A stretch of 64,000 nt of DNA from Pseudonocardia sp. EC080619-01 (GCF_001420995.1 NZ_CP012184.1:5192501-5256500), one strand, 5' to 3'; shown: positions 43,405-51,359, numbered from the stretch's first letter. Notes: generated by a model from the sequence alone, not told the origin. Made by a program: numbers and translations.

Positions 43405-44090
43405 GCGCCCCCGGCCCGGACGACGCGGGCCGCCCCTGGGTCGTCCTGGTCGGCCCGCCCGGCTCGGGCAAGACGACCGTCGGCACCCTCCTCGCGGAGC
43501 GGCTCGGCCTGGTGTTCGCCGACACCGACGCCGCCGTCGTCGAGCGCATCGGCAAGCCGATCGCCGAGATGTTCGTGCAGGAGGGCGAGGCCGCGTTCCG
43601 GACGCTGGAGCGCGAGGTCGTCGCCGAGCAGCTCCGCGCCGGGCACGGGGTGCTCGCCCTCGGCGGCGGATCGGTTCTCGCGGCCGAGACCCGTGAACTG
43701 CTGGGGGAGCACCGGGTCGTCGCGCTGGACGTCGATCTCGCCGACGGGATGCGCCGCACCGGGATGTCCACGGCGCGGCCGCTGCTCGCCGGGGTGAACC
43801 CGCGGGCGACGTTCCGGTCGCTGCTCGCCGACCGGGCACCGCTCTACGCCGAGGTCGCCACCGTCCGGGTGCAGACCGCGCGGCGCAGCCCGAACCAGGT
43901 CGTGGCCGAGGTGCTGACGGCGTTCGGGCTGCCCGGCGAGGCCGCCGACGCCGACCCGGCCTCGGCCGACCCGCACGACCGTCCGACGCCGCGGCAGGAC
44001 TCCGCCCTGCCCAGCCCCGGCTTCGGCGCTCCCGACGACGGGTCCGGCGACACGGCGGACGGCCCGCAGGACCGGCTGGAGGCCCGATGA
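43401..44090 (+). CDS. aroK: Shikimate kinase
   Basis: Phosphorylates shikimate at the 3-OH with ATP. The P-loop is GPPGSGKT (18-25); substrate-binding FADTDAAVVERIG, FRTLEREV and GGGS motifs follow, with the lid arginine in RPLLAGVNPR. The kinase core ends near residue 175; about 50 extra residues rich in Asp, Pro, Ser and Ala (DADPASADPHDRPTPRQ and on) make 229 residues, against about 170-176 in mycobacteria. It starts with GTG in the aroC stop and ends in the aroB ATG (4-nt overlaps). Confidence 0.94.
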   Translation: MSAPGPDDAGRPWVVLVGPPGSGKTTVGTLLAERLGLVFADTDAAVVERIGKPIAEMFVQEGEAAFRTLEREVVAEQLRAGHGVLALGGGSVLAAETRELLGEHRVVALDVDLADGMRRTGMSTARPLLAGVNPRATFRSLLADRAPLYAEVATVRVQTARRSPNQVVAEVLTAFGLPGEAADADPASADPHDRPTPRQDSALPSPGFGAPDDGSGDTADGPQDRLEAR

Positions 44091-45208
44091 CCACCGAACT
44101 CCCCGACGCCTCCGGCGTCCTCGAGAGCGACGGTGCCGTCCGCATCGACGTGAACGCCGAGCGGCGCTACCCCGTGCTCGTCGGTGCCGGCGTGGCGTCC
44201 CGCCTGGCGGGGACCGTCGCCGCGACCGGGGCGGGCCGCGCGCTGGTCGTCCACCCGCCGACGCTGGCCGACCGGGCCGGAGCCGCCCGCGACGAGCTGG
44301 CCGCGGCCGGGATCACCGCGACCACGATCGAGGTCGCCGACGCCGAGGCCGGCAAGTCGCTCGACTCGCTCGCCGCCTGCTGGCAGGCGTGCGCCGACGC
44401 TGCGCTGACCCGCGCCGACGTCGTCGTCGGGTTCGGCGGGGGAGCGGTGACCGACCTCGCCGGGTTCGTCGCGGCGACCTGGATGCGCGGCATCGCGGTC
44501 GTGCACGTCCCGACCACGTTGCTCGCGATGGTCGACGCCGCGGTCGGGGGCAAGACCGGCATCAACACCGCGGCGGGGAAGAACCTCGTCGGGGCGTTCC
44601 ACGAGCCGTCGGCGGTGCTCGTGGACACCGACACGCTGCGGACGCTGCCCCGCGCCGAGCTCGTCGCGGGGTCGGCCGAGGTGTGGAAGGCGGGTTTCAT
44701 CGCCGATCCCGTGATCCTCGACCGGGTCCGAGCCGACCCGGCCGCCGCGCTCGACCCGGCCGGCCCGGTGCTCACCGAGCTGGTGCGCCGGGCGATCCGG
44801 GTGAAGGCCGACGTCGTCGGCGCCGACCTCCGTGAGTCCCACCTGCGGGAGATCCTCAACTACGGCCACACCCTCGGCCACGCGATCGAGCGGCGCGAGG
44901 AGTACCGGTGGCGGCACGGCAACGCGGTGTCCGTCGGCCTGGTCTTCGCCGCCGAGCTCGCCCGTGCGGCCGGGCGGCTCGACGACGCCACCGCCGACCT
45001 GCACCGGGAGGTGCTGGAGCTGGTGGGCCTGCCGACGGCGTACGAGCCGGGCGTGCTGCCCGAGCTCACCGCGTCGATGCGCGGGGACAAGAAGTCCCGG
45101 GCGGGCACGCTGCGGTTCGTCGTGCTCGACGGCCTGGCGAAGCCGGGCCGCCTGGAGGGCCCGGACCCGGCCCTGCTGGAGACCGCCTACGCGGCGATCA
45201 CCGGCTGA
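44087..45208 (+). CDS. aroB: 3-dehydroquinate synthase
   Basis: NAD- and metal-dependent enzyme converting DAHP to 3-dehydroquinate. The 373 residues include VVGFGGGAVTDLAGFVAATW (NAD binding, about 109-128), VPTTLLAMVDAAVGGKTGIN, and metal ligands in GSAEVWKAGFI, NYGHTLGHAIE and the HGNAVSVG segment. About 25 N-terminal residues are extra. It ends the aroCKB block; aroQ, which commonly follows, is absent, and a 15-bp tandem repeat starts directly after the stop. Confidence 0.95.
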   Translation: MTTELPDASGVLESDGAVRIDVNAERRYPVLVGAGVASRLAGTVAATGAGRALVVHPPTLADRAGAARDELAAAGITATTIEVADAEAGKSLDSLAACWQACADAALTRADVVVGFGGGAVTDLAGFVAATWMRGIAVVHVPTTLLAMVDAAVGGKTGINTAAGKNLVGAFHEPSAVLVDTDTLRTLPRAELVAGSAEVWKAGFIADPVILDRVRADPAAALDPAGPVLTELVRRAIRVKADVVGADLRESHLREILNYGHTLGHAIERREEYRWRHGNAVSVGLVFAAELARAAGRLDDATADLHREVLELVGLPTAYEPGVLPELTASMRGDKKSRAGTLRFVVLDGLAKPGRLEGPDPALLETAYAAITG

Positions 45209-45358
45209 GCCGGCCGAGCGCGGGCCGGCCGAGCGCGGGCCGGCCGAGCGCGGGCCGGCCGAGCGCGGGCCGGCCGAGCGCGGGCCGGCCGAGCGCGGGC
45301 CGGCCGAGCGCGGGCCGACCGAGGGCAGGCCGACCGAGGGCGGGCCGGCCGAGCAGCA
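45209..45358 (+). repeat. 15-bp tandem repeat (7 perfect + 3 degenerate units)
   Basis: The unit GCCGGCCGAGCGCGG is repeated seven times without change (45209-45313), then three diverged units follow (to about 45358), after which the pattern fades. It begins with the base right after the aroB stop and lies between convergent genes. Each unit junction forms the palindrome GGCCGGCC. Perfect copies suggest an active minisatellite, possibly variable between strains. Confidence 0.9.
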
Positions 45359-45389
45359 TCGGGTCGGCCGAGCATCGGGCCGGACCGCG

Positions 45390-45986
45390 TCAGCCGACCG
45401 CGGGGTGCGACTCCGACCGGAACGCCTGCACCACGAACACGATGCCGGTGACGACCGCGAACAGGCCGAACAGCCAGAGCAGCGCCATGATGCCGGTCGC
45501 CGGCCACACCAGCAGCAGGATGCCGATCAGCACGTTCAGCCCGGCCCGGACCGCGATCCAGCCCCACGGTCCGTCGTGCTTGCGGACCTCGTTCGCCGAG
45601 ATCGCGGTGACGATGCCGGCGAGGATCGCCCAGAACGCGATCACGAACAGGATCGCCATCGCGGCGGCCGCGGGCAGCGCGAACGCGATCAGACCGGCGA
45701 GCACCGACACGACGCCCTGGGCCACCGTCCAGCCCCAGCCGGGGCGCTCCGCGCGGTGCCGGATCCCCAGGACGATCGCGGTGATGCCGTCGACCAGCGC
45801 GTAGGCGCCGAAGACGTAGATCAGGGCGAGCAGTGCGAATCCCGGGATCAGCAGCACCGCCAGGCCGAACGCGAGGAGCAGCACCCCGCGCAGCACGACC
45901 AGCGCGCGGACCCGCCGCGACGTCTCGGTCCCCGTACCGCGGGCGGTCGGGGCCGCCCCACCCGTGTTGTCGGCCGCGTCGACCAT
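45390..45986 (-). CDS. HdeD/DUF308 family membrane protein
   Basis: A 198-residue membrane protein with six predicted helices in three hairpins, starting after a polar N-terminus (MVDAADNTGGAAPTARG). The family pattern is seen in LRGVLLLAFGLAVLLIPG and LVWPATGIMALLWLFGLFAVV. HdeD in E. coli is linked to acid resistance; for actinobacterial members the role is unknown. ATG start. It is convergent with aroB across the minisatellite. Confidence 0.85.
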   Translation of the reverse strand: MVDAADNTGGAAPTARGTGTETSRRVRALVVLRGVLLLAFGLAVLLIPGFALLALIYVFGAYALVDGITAIVLGIRHRAERPGWGWTVAQGVVSVLAGLIAFALPAAAAMAILFVIAFWAILAGIVTAISANEVRKHDGPWGWIAVRAGLNVLIGILLLVWPATGIMALLWLFGLFAVVTGIVFVVQAFRSESHPAVG

Positions 45987-46162
45987 GTCCGGCTCCTCCG
46001 CTCGGGATCATCGGCTCGTCGTCGTCCTGCCACCCGGGTCGTCGGCGCGGGTGGCCGGACGCCGTCGGCGCCGATGATCCCGCTCGGGCGATCCGCCCGA
46101 CCGGGTCGAAAGTCCTGGTCGTGGCAGGGCCAGGGGAGGCGGGTGCGGCTCGGGGCGGGCCC

Positions 46163-46678
46163 TCAGAGACCGACGTCGTCCAGCGCCGCACCCAGCGGCT
46201 CCGGCAGCGCGGCGAGGTCCAGTGCCGCCGCGAGCACGGCCCCGTAGCGTGCCTTGCGCCCGGACCGCACCCCGAGGAACCGGTGCAGGTGCTGCGCCGG
46301 GGTCCGTCCGCGCTGGGCGGGCTGGCGCTCCAGGGTCCGCAGCCCGGGCAGCTCGCCCTGCTCACCGACCAGCCCACGCACCCGCTCCACCCCGAGGGCG
46401 CGGATCATCTCGTCCTCCAGGTCCTCGCGGCAGACCCGGCAGCGCATCCCGGGGGCGAGGGCGCGCTGCACCCACGCCTCGGCACCGGCGTCGCACAGCA
46501 CGGTGACCCGCTCCGGGGCCGCCGGGGCGAGCGCCCGCAGCGCCGCCGGGAGGTTCGTGTAGCCGTGCAGCACGACGATCGCGACGCCGTCCGGCGGGCG
46601 CCCGCGCCGCCGGGCGAGGGTCTCGATCGCGGCGGCGTCGCTGGCCCCCTCGACCAGCACGACCGCGCGGGGGCTCAC
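46163..46678 (-). CDS. Standalone TOPRIM-domain protein (OLD-nuclease-like)
   Basis: A 171-residue single TOPRIM domain. The motif-I glutamate is in VVLVEGASDAAAIETLA, a motif-II-like aspartate in VTVLCDAGAEA, and CREDLEDEMIRALG matches the helix seen in OLD-family TOPRIM proteins. The ATPase domain of full OLD nucleases is missing. The GTG start overlaps the stop of the upstream metallo-hydrolase gene by 4 nt, so the two are made together. A nucleic acid cleavage or nucleotidyl role is inferred from the fold only. Confidence 0.7.
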   Translation of the reverse strand: MSPRAVVLVEGASDAAAIETLARRRGRPPDGVAIVVLHGYTNLPAALRALAPAAPERVTVLCDAGAEAWVQRALAPGMRCRVCREDLEDEMIRALGVERVRGLVGEQGELPGLRTLERQPAQRGRTPAQHLHRFLGVRSGRKARYGAVLAAALDLAALPEPLGAALDDVGL

Positions 46679-47394
46679 TGCCCGAAGGCCGCCACGAACT
46701 GCTCGGCCGAACCGGCGCGGTAGACCATGTTCGTGCGCTGCACGTCGTCGAGCGGGGCGCTCGGCGCGTCCGAGTAGCGGTGCCCCGGGTAGACGGTGGG
46801 GTTGCCCTTGAGCGACGCCAGCTGCTGCAACGAGTGGTACATCTGCGCGGCGTCGCCGCCCGGGAAGTCGGTGCGCCCGCAGCCCTGGAGGAACAGGGTG
46901 TCGCCGGCGACGAGCTTGTCGCCGCCCTCCGGGTCGGGAACCAGGAAGCACTGGCTTCCCGGGGTGTGCCCGGGGGTGTGCAGCAGCCGGATCGCGACGT
47001 CGCCGACCTCGATGACGTCGTCGTGGTCGTGCGCGGTCAGGTCGGTCGCCGACAGTCCGGTCACCCGGGTCACGTAGTCGGCCTCCGGGCGCTGCACGTG
47101 GATCGGCACCGGGTTCTTCCCCAGCAGGTCCGCGACGCCGACGAGGTCGAAGCCCATCATCGAGCCGCCGACGTGGTCGGGGTGGTGGTGGGTGGCCAGC
47201 ACTCCGGTGAGCCGCATGCCGTCGGCGTCGAGGGTGGCCAGCAGCTCGTCGGGGGAGTAGGCGGGGTCGACGACGACGGCCTCCCGCGTCCCCGTGTCCC
47301 CGATGAGGTACGAGAAGTTGACCATCTGGGTGGCCACCGGGTCGCCCACGGCGTAGTCCTGCCCGGAGAGCAGCTGGCGGAAGTACAGGCCCAT
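46675..47394 (-). CDS. MBL-fold metallo-hydrolase (glyoxalase II/ETHE1-like)
   Basis: A 239-residue metallo-beta-lactamase-fold enzyme. The metal-binding signature HHHPDH is at about 71-76, with further ligands in LHTPGHTPGS, AGDTLFLQGCGRTDFPGGD and YPGHRY. The sequence resembles ETHE1-type persulfide dioxygenases and glyoxalase II; which of these it is cannot be told. ATG 47394 is read from TAGGGT on the minus strand (47402-47407) 7 nt upstream, in a 31-nt divergent promoter shared with pepQ. It is followed by the TOPRIM gene. Confidence 0.85.
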   Translation of the reverse strand: MGLYFRQLLSGQDYAVGDPVATQMVNFSYLIGDTGTREAVVVDPAYSPDELLATLDADGMRLTGVLATHHHPDHVGGSMMGFDLVGVADLLGKNPVPIHVQRPEADYVTRVTGLSATDLTAHDHDDVIEVGDVAIRLLHTPGHTPGSQCFLVPDPEGGDKLVAGDTLFLQGCGRTDFPGGDAAQMYHSLQQLASLKGNPTVYPGHRYSDAPSAPLDDVQRTNMVYRAGSAEQFVAAFGQ

Positions 47395-47425
47395 GCGCGT
47401 GACCCTAGGACATAGGGTCGGGCGC
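47395..47425 (+). promoter_or_regulatory. Back-to-back divergent leaderless promoters
   Basis: Only 31 nt separate the two start codons. TAGGGT on the plus strand (47413-47418) ends 7 nt before the pepQ ATG; the inverted copy (ACCCTA, 47402-47407) ends 7 nt before the metallo-hydrolase ATG on the minus strand. The two hexamers are 5 nt apart and no Shine-Dalgarno is present for either gene. Confidence 0.6.
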
Positions 47426-48505
47426 ATGGGCCACCCCGACCGCCGTGACTCGCTGCGCGGGCTCCTGCGCACCGCCGGGCTGGACGCGCTGCTGGTCACC
47501 GACCTGCTCGACGTCCGCCACCTCACCGGGTTCACCGGGTCCAACGCGGCCGCCGTCGTGGCCGTCGACCCTGCGGGGGACCTGCTCTGCACCGACGGGC
47601 GCTACCGGATCCAGGCGGCCGAGCAGTGCCCGGGCCTCGCCGTCGTGATCGACCGGCCGAGCGCGCCCGCCGCGGCGGCGCAGGTCCCGGCCGGGCGGGT
47701 GCTCGGCTACGACTCGGCGACCCTGACCGTCGACGGGCTCGCCGCCGTCCGCGACGCCGTCCCCGGCCGCCTGCTGCGCCGCGCGCCCGGCCTGGCGGGG
47801 CGGTTGCGCGCGGTCAAGGACGACGGCGAGGTCGCCGCGATCCGCGCCGCCTGCGAGCTGGCCGACACCGCCCTGCGCGACCTGCTCGACGCCGGCGGGC
47901 TGGCAGCCGGCCGCACCGAGCGGGAGGTGGCGCTCGACCTGGAGGACCGGATGCGGCGGCTCGGTGCGGCCGGGCCGTCGTTCGAGACGATCCTGGCCGC
48001 GGGGGCGCACTCGGCCGTCCCGCACCACCGGCCCACCGGCACGCCGATGCGGCGCGGGGATCTGGTGAAGATCGACTTCGGGGCGGCGCTGGACGGCTAC
48101 CACTCCGACACGACCCGCACCTTCTGCCTCGGCCCTGCCGCGGAGTGGCAGCGCGAGCTGCACGCACTCGTCGACACGGCCGCCGCGGCCGGGCGGGACG
48201 CGCTGGCCGACGGCGCGTCCGTCGCCGCCGTCGACGCCGCCGCCCGCGAGGTGATCGGGAAGGCCGGGTACGGCGAGCAGTTCCCGCACGGGCTCGGGCA
48301 CGGCGTCGGCCTCGCCGTGCACGAGCCGCCCTGGCTGTCGAAGGCCGGGACCGGCCGGATCGCCGCCGGTCAGGTCGTCACCGTCGAGCCTGGGGTCTAC
48401 CTGGACGGCCGGGGCGGGGTGCGGATCGAGGACACGCTGCACGTCGTCGCCGGCGGGCCGGCCGTACCGTTGACGACGCTGCCCCGCGAGCTCGTCGAGG
48501 TCTGA
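47426..48505 (+). CDS. pepQ: M24 family aminopeptidase (Xaa-Pro type)
   Basis: Metallopeptidase that removes residues before or at proline; 359 residues. An N-terminal creatinase-like domain (LLVTDLLDVRHLTGFTGSNAA) is followed by the pita-bread domain with the five metal ligands: two Asp in KIDFGAALDGYHSDTTRTF, His in HGLGHGVGL, and Glu in TVEPGVY and VRIEDT. Position upstream of efp is typical in actinobacteria, but here five minus-strand genes separate them. Confidence 0.92.
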   Translation: MGHPDRRDSLRGLLRTAGLDALLVTDLLDVRHLTGFTGSNAAAVVAVDPAGDLLCTDGRYRIQAAEQCPGLAVVIDRPSAPAAAAQVPAGRVLGYDSATLTVDGLAAVRDAVPGRLLRRAPGLAGRLRAVKDDGEVAAIRAACELADTALRDLLDAGGLAAGRTEREVALDLEDRMRRLGAAGPSFETILAAGAHSAVPHHRPTGTPMRRGDLVKIDFGAALDGYHSDTTRTFCLGPAAEWQRELHALVDTAAAAGRDALADGASVAAVDAAAREVIGKAGYGEQFPHGLGHGVGLAVHEPPWLSKAGTGRIAAGQVVTVEPGVYLDGRGGVRIEDTLHVVAGGPAVPLTTLPRELVEV

Positions 48506-49702
48506 TCAGCGGCTCCTGCCCAGCGCCTCCCGCCACGGGACCGCCGCGCCGATCCGCAGCACCGACCGGTGGTAGATCCGCGCGCTCGCCCACGCCAGCG
48601 CGGCGACCGCCGCCAGCATGAGCAGCACGGTCGCGACGATCTGGACGACCGTCGCCGACCCGTCGGCGATCCGCAGCGGCATCAGGATCGCCGAGAACGG
48701 TGGGATCCAGGAGAGCACCGTGACCAGCGTGTCGTCCGGCGAGCTCACGTAGTAGAACGCCGCGCCGTAGAGCAGGAACAGGCTCAGCATCAGCGGGCCG
48801 GTGGTCGTGTTGATGTCCTCCTGGCGGGAGACCATCGACCCGGCGGCCGCGTAGAGGACCGAGTAGAACGCGAACCCGAGCACGAACCAGCCGAGCACGC
48901 TCGCGAACACCCCGACCGCGGTCGCCGTCAGCGTGAGCACACCGGTGGCGAGCCCGGCGGTCAGCCCGACGACGCCGTACAGCGCGAGCTGCAACAGCCC
49001 GACCGCGCCGATGCCGACGATCTTCCCCCACAGCAGGTGCAGCGGCTTGATCGTGGACAGCAGCAGCTCGACGACGCGGCTGGACTTCTCCTCGACCACG
49101 CCCATTGCCACGTACGTGCCGAACCCGAGGATCTGCCCGAACAGCAGGAACAGCGCGACGAAGCTCAGCGCGGTCCGCTGCCCGGCCTCCGGGTCGGGCG
49201 GGTCCGCGGCGTCGACGGTGAGCACCGCCGGTGCGGTGCTCCGGTCGAGCTCGGCCGGGTCGACGCCCAGCCCGGTCAGCGCGGTGTCGCGGGCCTGCTG
49301 CTGCAGGGCGGCGTCGAGCACGGCCCGGACCGGTCCGGGCACCTCCTCGGTGACGATCGCGACGGCGCCGTCGGCGGTGGGGACCACCGCGACGTCGAGG
49401 TCCCCGGCGAGTACGGCGTCGCGCCCGGCGTCGGCGGAGCCGACCGGCCGCACGTCGACCGGCAACCCGAGCCGGTCACCGGCCGCGGTGACGGCCGCCG
49501 CGAGCGCCGGCGGGCCGGCCACACCGACGGCCGGGCGGTCGTCGCCGGAGCCGCCGAACACGGCGAACGCGACGATGCCACCGGCGATGACCAGCAGCAC
49601 GATCACGTTGCTGATCACGAAGCTCTTCTTCACGACCTGGGCGCGGAACTCACGACGGGCGACCAGCGCGACGGCGCGGGACGCGGGCAGCGGGCCCCTC
49701 AT
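48506..49702 (-). CDS. ABC transporter permease (NatB-like)
   Basis: A 398-residue ABC-2 type membrane component. A first helix at about 27-48 (VIVLLVIAGGIVAFAVF) is followed by a large extracytoplasmic domain to about 170, then five helices, with VVEEKSSRVVELLLSTIKPLHLLWGKI typical of NatB/YhaP-like exporters. The ATG overlaps the ATPase stop by 4 nt. Together they form an exporter; related systems move Na+ or peptides, but the substrate cannot be told here. Confidence 0.88.
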   Translation of the reverse strand: MRGPLPASRAVALVARREFRAQVVKKSFVISNVIVLLVIAGGIVAFAVFGGSGDDRPAVGVAGPPALAAAVTAAGDRLGLPVDVRPVGSADAGRDAVLAGDLDVAVVPTADGAVAIVTEEVPGPVRAVLDAALQQQARDTALTGLGVDPAELDRSTAPAVLTVDAADPPDPEAGQRTALSFVALFLLFGQILGFGTYVAMGVVEEKSSRVVELLLSTIKPLHLLWGKIVGIGAVGLLQLALYGVVGLTAGLATGVLTLTATAVGVFASVLGWFVLGFAFYSVLYAAAGSMVSRQEDINTTTGPLMLSLFLLYGAAFYYVSSPDDTLVTVLSWIPPFSAILMPLRIADGSATVVQIVATVLLMLAAVAALAWASARIYHRSVLRIGAAVPWREALGRSR

Positions 49703-50586
49703 GCGACGACCTCCCGGTAGAGATCGGTCAGGGACGGGGTGCGGACGGTGAACCCGTGCACCGGCCCGGTGGCGAGCGCGGCGGCGAGGACGTCCTGGTC
49801 GTTCGCACGGTCGTCGAGCAGCAGGGTGGTGCGGCCGTCGGCGAACCGGTCGACGACGACGCCGGGCAGGCCGTCCGCCCAGCCCGGCGGGGCGGCCGGG
49901 GCGTGGACCTCCAGCCGGGTCCCGCCGCCGCGGCGTACCGCCGCGACCGTCCCGACCGTCCGCATCCGGCCCGCCGCGATGATCCCGACCCGGTCGCACA
50001 GGCGCTGCACCAGGTCGAGCTGGTGGCTGGAGAACAGCACCGGCACCCCCGTCCGGGCCTTCTCCTGCAGCACCTCGCTCATCACGTCGACGGCCACCGG
50101 GTCCAGCCCGGAGAACGGCTCGTCCAGCACGAGGACGGCCGGATCGTGGACGAGCGCCGCCGCCAGCTGCACCCGCTGCTGGTTGCCGAGGCTGAGCGCG
50201 TCGACGGTGCTCTCCAGGCGGGACTCCACCCCGAGCCGTTCGGCCCAGCGGAGCACGGCCCGCCGCGCGCCGGCCCGGCCGACGCCGTGCAGCTCGGCCA
50301 GGTAGGCGAGCTGCTCGCCGACCTTCATCTTCGGGTACAGCCCGCGCTCCTCGGGCATGTAGCCGATGGTGCGGCGGACGTCGAGGTCCACCGGCCTGCC
50401 GCCGAGGCGGACCTCACCGGCGTCGGCGGCGAGCACGCCGAGCGCGATCCGCATCGTGGTCGTCTTGCCGGCGCCGTTCGACCCGACGAAGCCCAGGATC
50501 TCGCCCGGGCGGACGTCGAGGGTCACGCCGTCGAGCGCGACGGTCGACCCGTACCGCTTGGTCAGGGAGTCGATCTCGAGGGTCAT
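49699..50586 (-). CDS. ABC transporter ATP-binding protein (NatA-like)
   Basis: A 295-residue ATPase. Walker A is GSNGAGKTT (about 36-44), the signature is LSLGNQQRVQLAAALVHDP (variant LSLGN for LSGGQ), Walker B is VLVLDEPFSGLDP, and the H-loop His lies in SSHQLDLV. The C-terminal 70 residues form the DUF4162-like regulatory part common in NatA homologues. The ATG has GAGGGA upstream; that ribosome binding site lies within a 14-bp direct duplication. It follows the CPBP protease gene. Confidence 0.92.
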   Translation of the reverse strand: MTLEIDSLTKRYGSTVALDGVTLDVRPGEILGFVGSNGAGKTTTMRIALGVLAADAGEVRLGGRPVDLDVRRTIGYMPEERGLYPKMKVGEQLAYLAELHGVGRAGARRAVLRWAERLGVESRLESTVDALSLGNQQRVQLAAALVHDPAVLVLDEPFSGLDPVAVDVMSEVLQEKARTGVPVLFSSHQLDLVQRLCDRVGIIAAGRMRTVGTVAAVRRGGGTRLEVHAPAAPPGWADGLPGVVVDRFADGRTTLLLDDRANDQDVLAAALATGPVHGFTVRTPSLTDLYREVVA

Positions 50587-50587
50587 C

Positions 50588-50619
50588 GCGGTGTCCCTCA
50601 CCGCAGCGGTGTCCCTCAC
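50588..50619 (-). repeat. 14-bp direct duplication containing the ABC ATPase RBS
   Basis: GTGAGGGACACCGC (minus strand) occurs twice, at 50606-50619 and 50588-50601, separated by 4 nt. The second copy provides the GAGGGA of the ATPase gene; the first overlaps the CPBP stop codon. In frame, the copies read VRDTAAVRDTA ahead of the ATG. Confidence 0.75.
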
Positions 50620-51359
50620 AGGAGCAGCGTCGCGATCGCGAAGCCGGACGCGTTGAACACCGCGTGCGTCACGACGGCGGGCCAGATCGAGCGGCTCCGC
50701 TCGTAGAGCAGCGCGCAGACCACGCCGAGCAGGAACGCGATCACCAGGACGACGTTGACGCCGTGCGCGATCGCGAAGACCGCGGCGCTCGCCGGCGCCG
50801 CGACCCCCACGCCGTAGCGGCGCAGCGCGCCGTAGCCGATCCCGCGGAACAGCACCTCCTCGGCGAACGGCACCAGCACCGCCCCGGCGAGCATCACTCC
50901 GGCGAGGACGAGCAGGTCGTCGCCCGCCAGTGCCTCGCCCAGGAACGCCTGCGGGTCCGACAGGTCGCCGGTGATCTCCTGGTACGCCCAGCCGACCCCG
51001 AAGGCGAGGCCGCGCGCCACCAGGCCGGCGGCGACGCCCACCAGCAGCCACCGCGCCGTCGTCGCGCGCAGGCCGATCGCGGGCATCCACCGCACCCGGA
51101 TCGCGAGCACGGCGAACGCGGTCAGGAGCGTGGCGGCACCGGTGAGCGCGAGCAACGGCACGGCCGCGCCGAGCACGGCCATGCCGCCCACCAGGAACAG
51201 GGTGAACCCGGCGAGCCCGCTGAGCACGAGGTACAGCGGGGCCGCGACCAGCAGCTCGGTCCAGCCGACCGACGGGCCGCCCGGCCGTCCGGTCCCCGGA
51301 GGCGGGGCGGCACCCCTCGTCGCCGCCCCGCCGTCGGTCCCGTCACGCAGGTCCGTCAT
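50616..51359 (-). CDS. CPBP family intramembrane metalloprotease
   Basis: Membrane protease of the CAAX-prenyl-protease-2/bacteriocin-processing (Abi) family, 247 residues with about seven helices. The conserved EEVLFRG (motif 1, about 175-181), the FAIAHG segment (motif 2) and VTHAVFNASG near the C-terminus (motif 3) are intact. ATG 51359 has GGGAGGGG close upstream; GTG 51389 is an alternative. Members act in prenylated-protein processing or bacteriocin immunity; its place between a histidine kinase and an ABC exporter favours an envelope-stress or peptide-resistance role (inference). Confidence 0.85.
   Translation of the reverse strand: MTDLRDGTDGGAATRGAAPPPGTGRPGGPSVGWTELLVAAPLYLVLSGLAGFTLFLVGGMAVLGAAVPLLALTGAATLLTAFAVLAIRVRWMPAIGLRATTARWLLVGVAAGLVARGLAFGVGWAYQEITGDLSDPQAFLGEALAGDDLLVLAGVMLAGAVLVPFAEEVLFRGIGYGALRRYGVGVAAPASAAVFAIAHGVNVVLVIAFLLGVVCALLYERSRSIWPAVVTHAVFNASGFAIATLLL

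Noticed and set aside
45187..45389. (ARPAR)n or (GPAER)n repeat proteins over the minisatellite
   Set aside because: A 15-bp repeat without stops is open in any frame; neither strand has a supported start and the flanking genes end outside it.
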